Notes under the pieces: model-generated
Databases searched by the model: none
What the model was told of the DNA's origin: nothing
The model's input: only the letters and a program-made list of their open reading frames with translations
Translations under genes and position numbers: made by a program
Shown: positions 61,501-64,000 of the stretch, piece by piece
Layout: every line of letters begins with the position of its first letter
How positions within the stretch are numbered: position 1 is the first letter of the stretch
Assembly: GCF_034931025.1 (NCBI RefSeq)
Contig: NZ_JAYGIL010000007.1
Span: 1 to 64,000, forward strand
DNA from: Arcicella gelida
GTDB lineage: Bacteria; Bacteroidota; Bacteroidia; Cytophagales; Spirosomataceae
Length of the DNA stretch: 64,000 nucleotides
Reading direction: 5' to 3'

Positions 61501-63237
61501 ATGACGATAACTGTAAAGGACAATCAAGTTATTAGCTTTAATCAAATTCCTACTAAATATGTGGGAGATACTGACTTTGACCCACAAGCCATTACTAGTG
61601 CTGGACTACCCGTTTCATACATAAGTTCTGATACAACCGTTGCTACCATTCTAAATGGGAAAATACATATTGTAGCAGCCGGAAGTACAACGATTACCGC
61701 TTTACAAGCTGGAAATGAATTATATAACAAAGCAAATAGCGTTTCTCAATCTTTTACAGTTTCAAAACTAAGTCAGACTATTTCGTTGTCATCTATCTCA
61801 GCAAAATATGTTGATGATGCTGATTTCGACATAGTAGCAATAGCTTCATCTGGTTTGGCTGTAGCCTTTATTAGTTCAGACACTTCTGTTGCAAAAATCG
61901 TGAATGGTAAGGTTCAGATTATTGGAGTTGGAACAGTAACAATCACGGCTTTGCAGTTGGGTGACGCTACCTATATTGCTGCCTCGGAGGTTTCTCAAAC
62001 TTTTACGGTTCTTTCAACTATAAAAATCAAGTATCAAGATGGCGACAGAAATACAACCAACAATCAAATCAGACCATATTTAACGTTAGTGAATGAAAGC
62101 ACAAAGACAATCCCATTAAGTGAAATTACTATTCGCTATTGGTTAACCCCCGAGAATTATACAGGGGTTAATACATTCATTGATTATACACCTTTAGGAA
62201 ATAGTAATGTAAAAATGACTTATGTTGCCTTGCCAATGCCACGTAATGGTGCATTGGGTTATGTAGAATACAGTTTCTTACCTACAGCTGGAAACATCAA
62301 TGCAAATAGTGTTTCTGGTATTATTCAATCGAGATTAGCCAATACAGATTGGAGTCTGTTAAGCGAAAATGACGATTATTCATGGATAGATGCTTCTTCT
62401 TACGTTTTTCAAAATAAAATTACTGCTTATAGAAATGGAAAATTAATTTGGGGAACAGAACCTTTGCAATCAATAGTATCACAAAGTATTAAAATTTATT
62501 CAGACTCCAAGACCATAGCTAATTCAAATACAATAAGTACTTATGTAGCTATTAATAATGAAGGAAATATTCCACTCGATTATAAAGACATAAAAGTAAG
62601 GTATTGGTTTACGAAGGATGGAGGCACAAACCTTAATGTTTATTTCGATTACGTTAAATTAGGGAATGGCAAAGTTTATGGAAATTTTGTAAATGTAAAT
62701 CCTGCTGTTCAGGGTGGAGATACTTATTTTGAACTAGGCTTTAACGAATCTACTGGTGTACTTTATCCTTTATCGAGTTCAGGTAATATTAATTATAGGT
62801 TAGCAAAATCTGATTGGTCTAACTTCAATCAAACCGACGATTATTCTTATGCCCCCAATAATACTTTGCTATTGAATAAACACATAACGGTGTATCATAA
62901 AGGAGTATTGATTTCAGGAGAAGAGCCTGCATCTATTGTAGAAAATTATAACCTAGTAATGAGACCATTAGAAAGAAACCTAACCGCAAATGTATATACC
63001 TATCCCAACCCAGTCAATAGTAATACTTGCTATGTAAAAATTGCTAGTGATATTGCTATCGGATCGGAAACTCAATTACGGATCTATAATTTCTCAGGCA
63101 CAATGGTTCTGGATAAGATCGTTTCAAATTCCGATTCAAATATTATAACGATAGACCTTCCGACATTTATGACAAATGGAGTCTATCTAATTCAGGTAAA
63201 TCAGTTACCTGTTTCCAAGTTTATATTACAAAGATAA
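58588..63237 (+). CDS. Secreted multidomain polysaccharide lyase-like protein with two CBM3 and a T9SS signal
   Basis: A 1549-residue protein with a signal peptide (about 1-24) and an alginate-lyase-type (alpha/alpha) domain (about 25-375) carrying GSWSSWD and GRDQPHAEIG (238-247). It continues with FN3 (about 380-465), a DUF1349/laminin-like domain (about 475-660), FN3 (about 668-765), a discoidin-like domain (about 770-895), a putative Ig domain (about 900-980) and two Ig-like repeats (about 985-1150). Two CBM3-type cellulose-binding modules (about 1150-1290 and 1295-1440, each ending G-x-E-P) precede a type IX sorting domain (YPNPVNSN to the C-terminal KFILQR). It is exported to the surface or medium. 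The frame opens with TTG 58582; ATG 58588 was chosen. The substrate is probably a uronic-acid polymer. Confidence 0.85.
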   Translation: MKKSKCLIVLLTMIIMRITTLNAQTFVHPGGVHTMADLDRIKTKVLAQEHPWIDGWNNMIQDAKAQKTYVANPSTTIGGSNGIRQQAARDATAAYYNLLRWHVTGDTTYARCAVNILNAWSNKINAVVTGELFQLPIMTMVQAAEIARTYPGWAQADIDKFKYMCLNYFYPACHNFIGGCGSWSSWDLPAAANILYIGIFCDDQAKFNEAVDYYKNGTGGGSILNMVPSVTGQVVEMGRDQPHAEIGPGCAAEFCQSAYNQGIDLFSYADNRLLAASEYYSKYNLNYPVVWTEYNDCSNNHFYYLAPFGSSRISGNPQLEIIYNHFAVNKGLNVPYTKALLKLRGIQPTSGEYSGYNALSFTLDATLSPFTPLSIPASPTNLTAKTSISRVELSWNQPAGDVASGYVIQRSTSSGSGFQTIATNNFDIKLFYVDESVTNGTTYYYRVAAINSAGTGSYSSEISVTPVNGSSTMPQDWAIRDIGTVPVTATATYNAVNNKTFIIKGTGSSFGGTSDSHGFVYVNVSGDFTISGRLHDVDLSGSSADRVGIVMRESFSPNATMASIGLHDNGFRKVWFTRRTSTGSNGSWTNGNMFTSLTVWFKLKRTGNIFTAYQSRDGVTWYEVGSATIPMASSSYYAGLFVSNGWTSTVPTTAYFDNVTTTGTILAGNNTPITPTGLNLNRSNNKVSLNWNAVDGATSYNIKRANSSSGAYTTIGTATTNTYGDSSNTYCTANNVFYVVSAVNQFGESSNGTANSLSIPNKLSGTIIGTAGSWGNVATATKEAAVDGNINTFFDAPVGTAWIGYDLGIWGSINKVRYAPRSTNANRMIGGVFQGSNTADFSNPTTLYTVTTAPTVGVITEQTISNNTPFRYIRYLSPNNGFGNVAEVEFYGILGSAPQITGITNAVTSVDSVFNYTIGANNNPTLTSTTSLPSGLTLNACTGLITGKPTTAGTFPITIGASNGFGSNSTTMTITVKDNQVISFNQIPTKYVGDTDFDPQAITSAGLPVSYISSDTTVATILNGKIHIVAAGSTTITALQAGNELYNKANSVSQSFTVSKLSQTISLSSISAKYVDDADFDIVAIASSGLAVAFISSDTSVAKIVNGKVQIIGVGTVTITALQLGDATYIAASEVSQTFTVLSTIKIKYQDGDRNTTNNQIRPYLTLVNESTKTIPLSEITIRYWLTPENYTGVNTFIDYTPLGNSNVKMTYVALPMPRNGALGYVEYSFLPTAGNINANSVSGIIQSRLANTDWSLLSENDDYSWIDASSYVFQNKITAYRNGKLIWGTEPLQSIVSQSIKIYSDSKTIANSNTISTYVAINNEGNIPLDYKDIKVRYWFTKDGGTNLNVYFDYVKLGNGKVYGNFVNVNPAVQGGDTYFELGFNESTGVLYPLSSSGNINYRLAKSDWSNFNQTDDYSYAPNNTLLLNKHITVYHKGVLISGEEPASIVENYNLVMRPLERNLTANVYTYPNPVNSNTCYVKIASDIAIGSETQLRIYNFSGTMVLDKIVSNSDSNIITIDLPTFMTNGVYLIQVNQLPVSKFILQR

Positions 63238-63256
63238 GTGCTATTAAGTTTTATGA

Positions 63257-63283
63257 TAAAGAGCCGCTTTTGGTGGCTCTTTA
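63257..63283 (+). terminator. Terminator after the lyase-like gene
   Basis: A 9-bp stem, TAAAGAGCC / GGCTCTTTA, has a 9-base loop and lies 19 bp after the stop codon, with a T-rich tail. Confidence 0.75.
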
Positions 63284-63423
63284 TTTGTTTAATATAAAAC
63301 TCAGCAATTTTTACTAAGAGATAATATCTGTATTTTAATGGGGTATGTTGATACAAAGATTATCTCTTTAAATAGACTTATATTACATACTGTGATTTAT
63401 AAAAATTGATTTATTGCCTTGCT

Positions 63424-64000
63424 ATGAAAAAAAACGCTTTTACAATTGTATTTATATTAAATCTTTTTCACACAACTATTGCTCAAGTATGGCAATGGTC
63501 TGCTCCTGTCGAAGGAATTATTCATTCTGAAACCAATGCCAATCCTCAAGCTTTTTTATGGATTCCTGAAAATTGTAAGGAAGTGAAAGGAGTTGTACTG
63601 GGTATGCACAATATGGTTGAAGAAGGAATGTTAGAGAATACTAACTTTAGGAAAACGTTATCCAACATTGGCTTTGCTGAGATTTGGGTTACTCCTACCT
63701 TAGAATTCCCTTTTGATTTTCATGGACATGCCCCCAAACATTTCCAATCCATGATGAATACTTTGGCTGAAATATCGGGTTACAAAGAATTGTCCACCGC
63801 ACCGATTGTCCCTATTGGACATTCTGCCATGGCAACTTATCCTTGGAACTTTGCCGCTTGGAATCCTGAACGAACATTGGCGGTAATCTCGGTACATGGG
63901 GATACTCCTCAAACCAACCTAACAGGGTACGGACGTGCCAATGTGGATTGGGAGAATCGAAATATTGAAGGTGTACCAAGCTTATTTATCATGGGCGAAT
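63424..64000 (+). CDS. Secreted alpha/beta-hydrolase-like protein, 3' partial
   Basis: The ATG at 63424 opens a frame that reaches the window end (192 residues seen). A signal peptide (about 1-20, ending TTIAQ) is followed by a beta-strand region (VKGVVLGMHNM), a GHSAMATYP segment that resembles the nucleophile elbow G-x-S-x-A of alpha/beta hydrolases, and LAVISVHGDTPQTN. It may be a carbohydrate esterase or dienelactone-type hydrolase acting with the upstream lyase-like enzyme. The catalytic acid and histidine lie outside the window. Confidence 0.7.
   Translation, partial: MKKNAFTIVFILNLFHTTIAQVWQWSAPVEGIIHSETNANPQAFLWIPENCKEVKGVVLGMHNMVEEGMLENTNFRKTLSNIGFAEIWVTPTLEFPFDFHGHAPKHFQSMMNTLAEISGYKELSTAPIVPIGHSAMATYPWNFAAWNPERTLAVISVHGDTPQTNLTGYGRANVDWENRNIEGVPSLFIMGE

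Overview
The window looks like the chromosome of a low-GC Bacteroidota, probably a Cytophagales member related to Flectobacillus, Arcicella or Emticicia. The grounds are two SusC/SusD pairs, a hybrid two-component regulator, a type IX secretion (T9SS) C-terminal signal, SPII lipoproteins, and a promoter of the Bacteroidota form TTTG-N20-TAnnTTTG. The genus is inference only.

Positions 1 to about 18.7 kb are an accessory, defence-rich region. It opens with a serine hydrolase cut by the window edge and two overlapping small unknown genes. Next comes a five-gene minus-strand type I restriction-modification operon in the order hsdM, DUF1016/YhcG nuclease, hsdS, PrrC-like anticodon nuclease, hsdR. 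HsdS carries three 12-bp ELTA/TAEL-type repeats like those of EcoR124/3. After that, an approximately 0.89-kb direct repeat holds a gene for an Api92/YubB-like ferredoxin-fold protein. It occurs twice, 7.13 kb apart, and brackets an AbiE-type toxin-antitoxin pair with a clear promoter and operator, three gene relics, and an AAA_14/DUF4143 ATPase.

From 18.8 to 22.8 kb there is an AraC regulator divergent from a sugar isomerase/DUF1080 pair (a likely 3-keto-sugar route), then an orphan DUF6088 antitoxin-like gene with a 10-bp tandem repeat upstream and no visible toxin.

From 23.2 to 50.2 kb there is a large polysaccharide utilisation locus: SusC/D, GH95, SusC/D, AraC, a 1398-residue hybrid two-component sensor, a second GH95, GH2, an HGSNAT-like acyltransferase and a GH89 alpha-N-acetylglucosaminidase. 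SusC/D would import fragments of a glycan bearing fucose (or L-galactose), beta-galactosyl-type and alpha-GlcNAc residues. The exo-enzymes would trim these, and the sensor would switch on expression.

From 50.2 to 57.9 kb there is a Crp/Fnr regulator, a short reductase-like protein, a complete tripartite RND efflux operon (adaptor, pump, TolC) and a membrane class III nucleotide cyclase. The window ends with a 1550-residue secreted multidomain protein (alginate-lyase-like fold, FN3, Ig, two CBM3, T9SS signal) and the start of an alpha/beta-hydrolase-like gene. I saw no rRNA or tRNA genes, CRISPR arrays, prophage modules or intact transposases.
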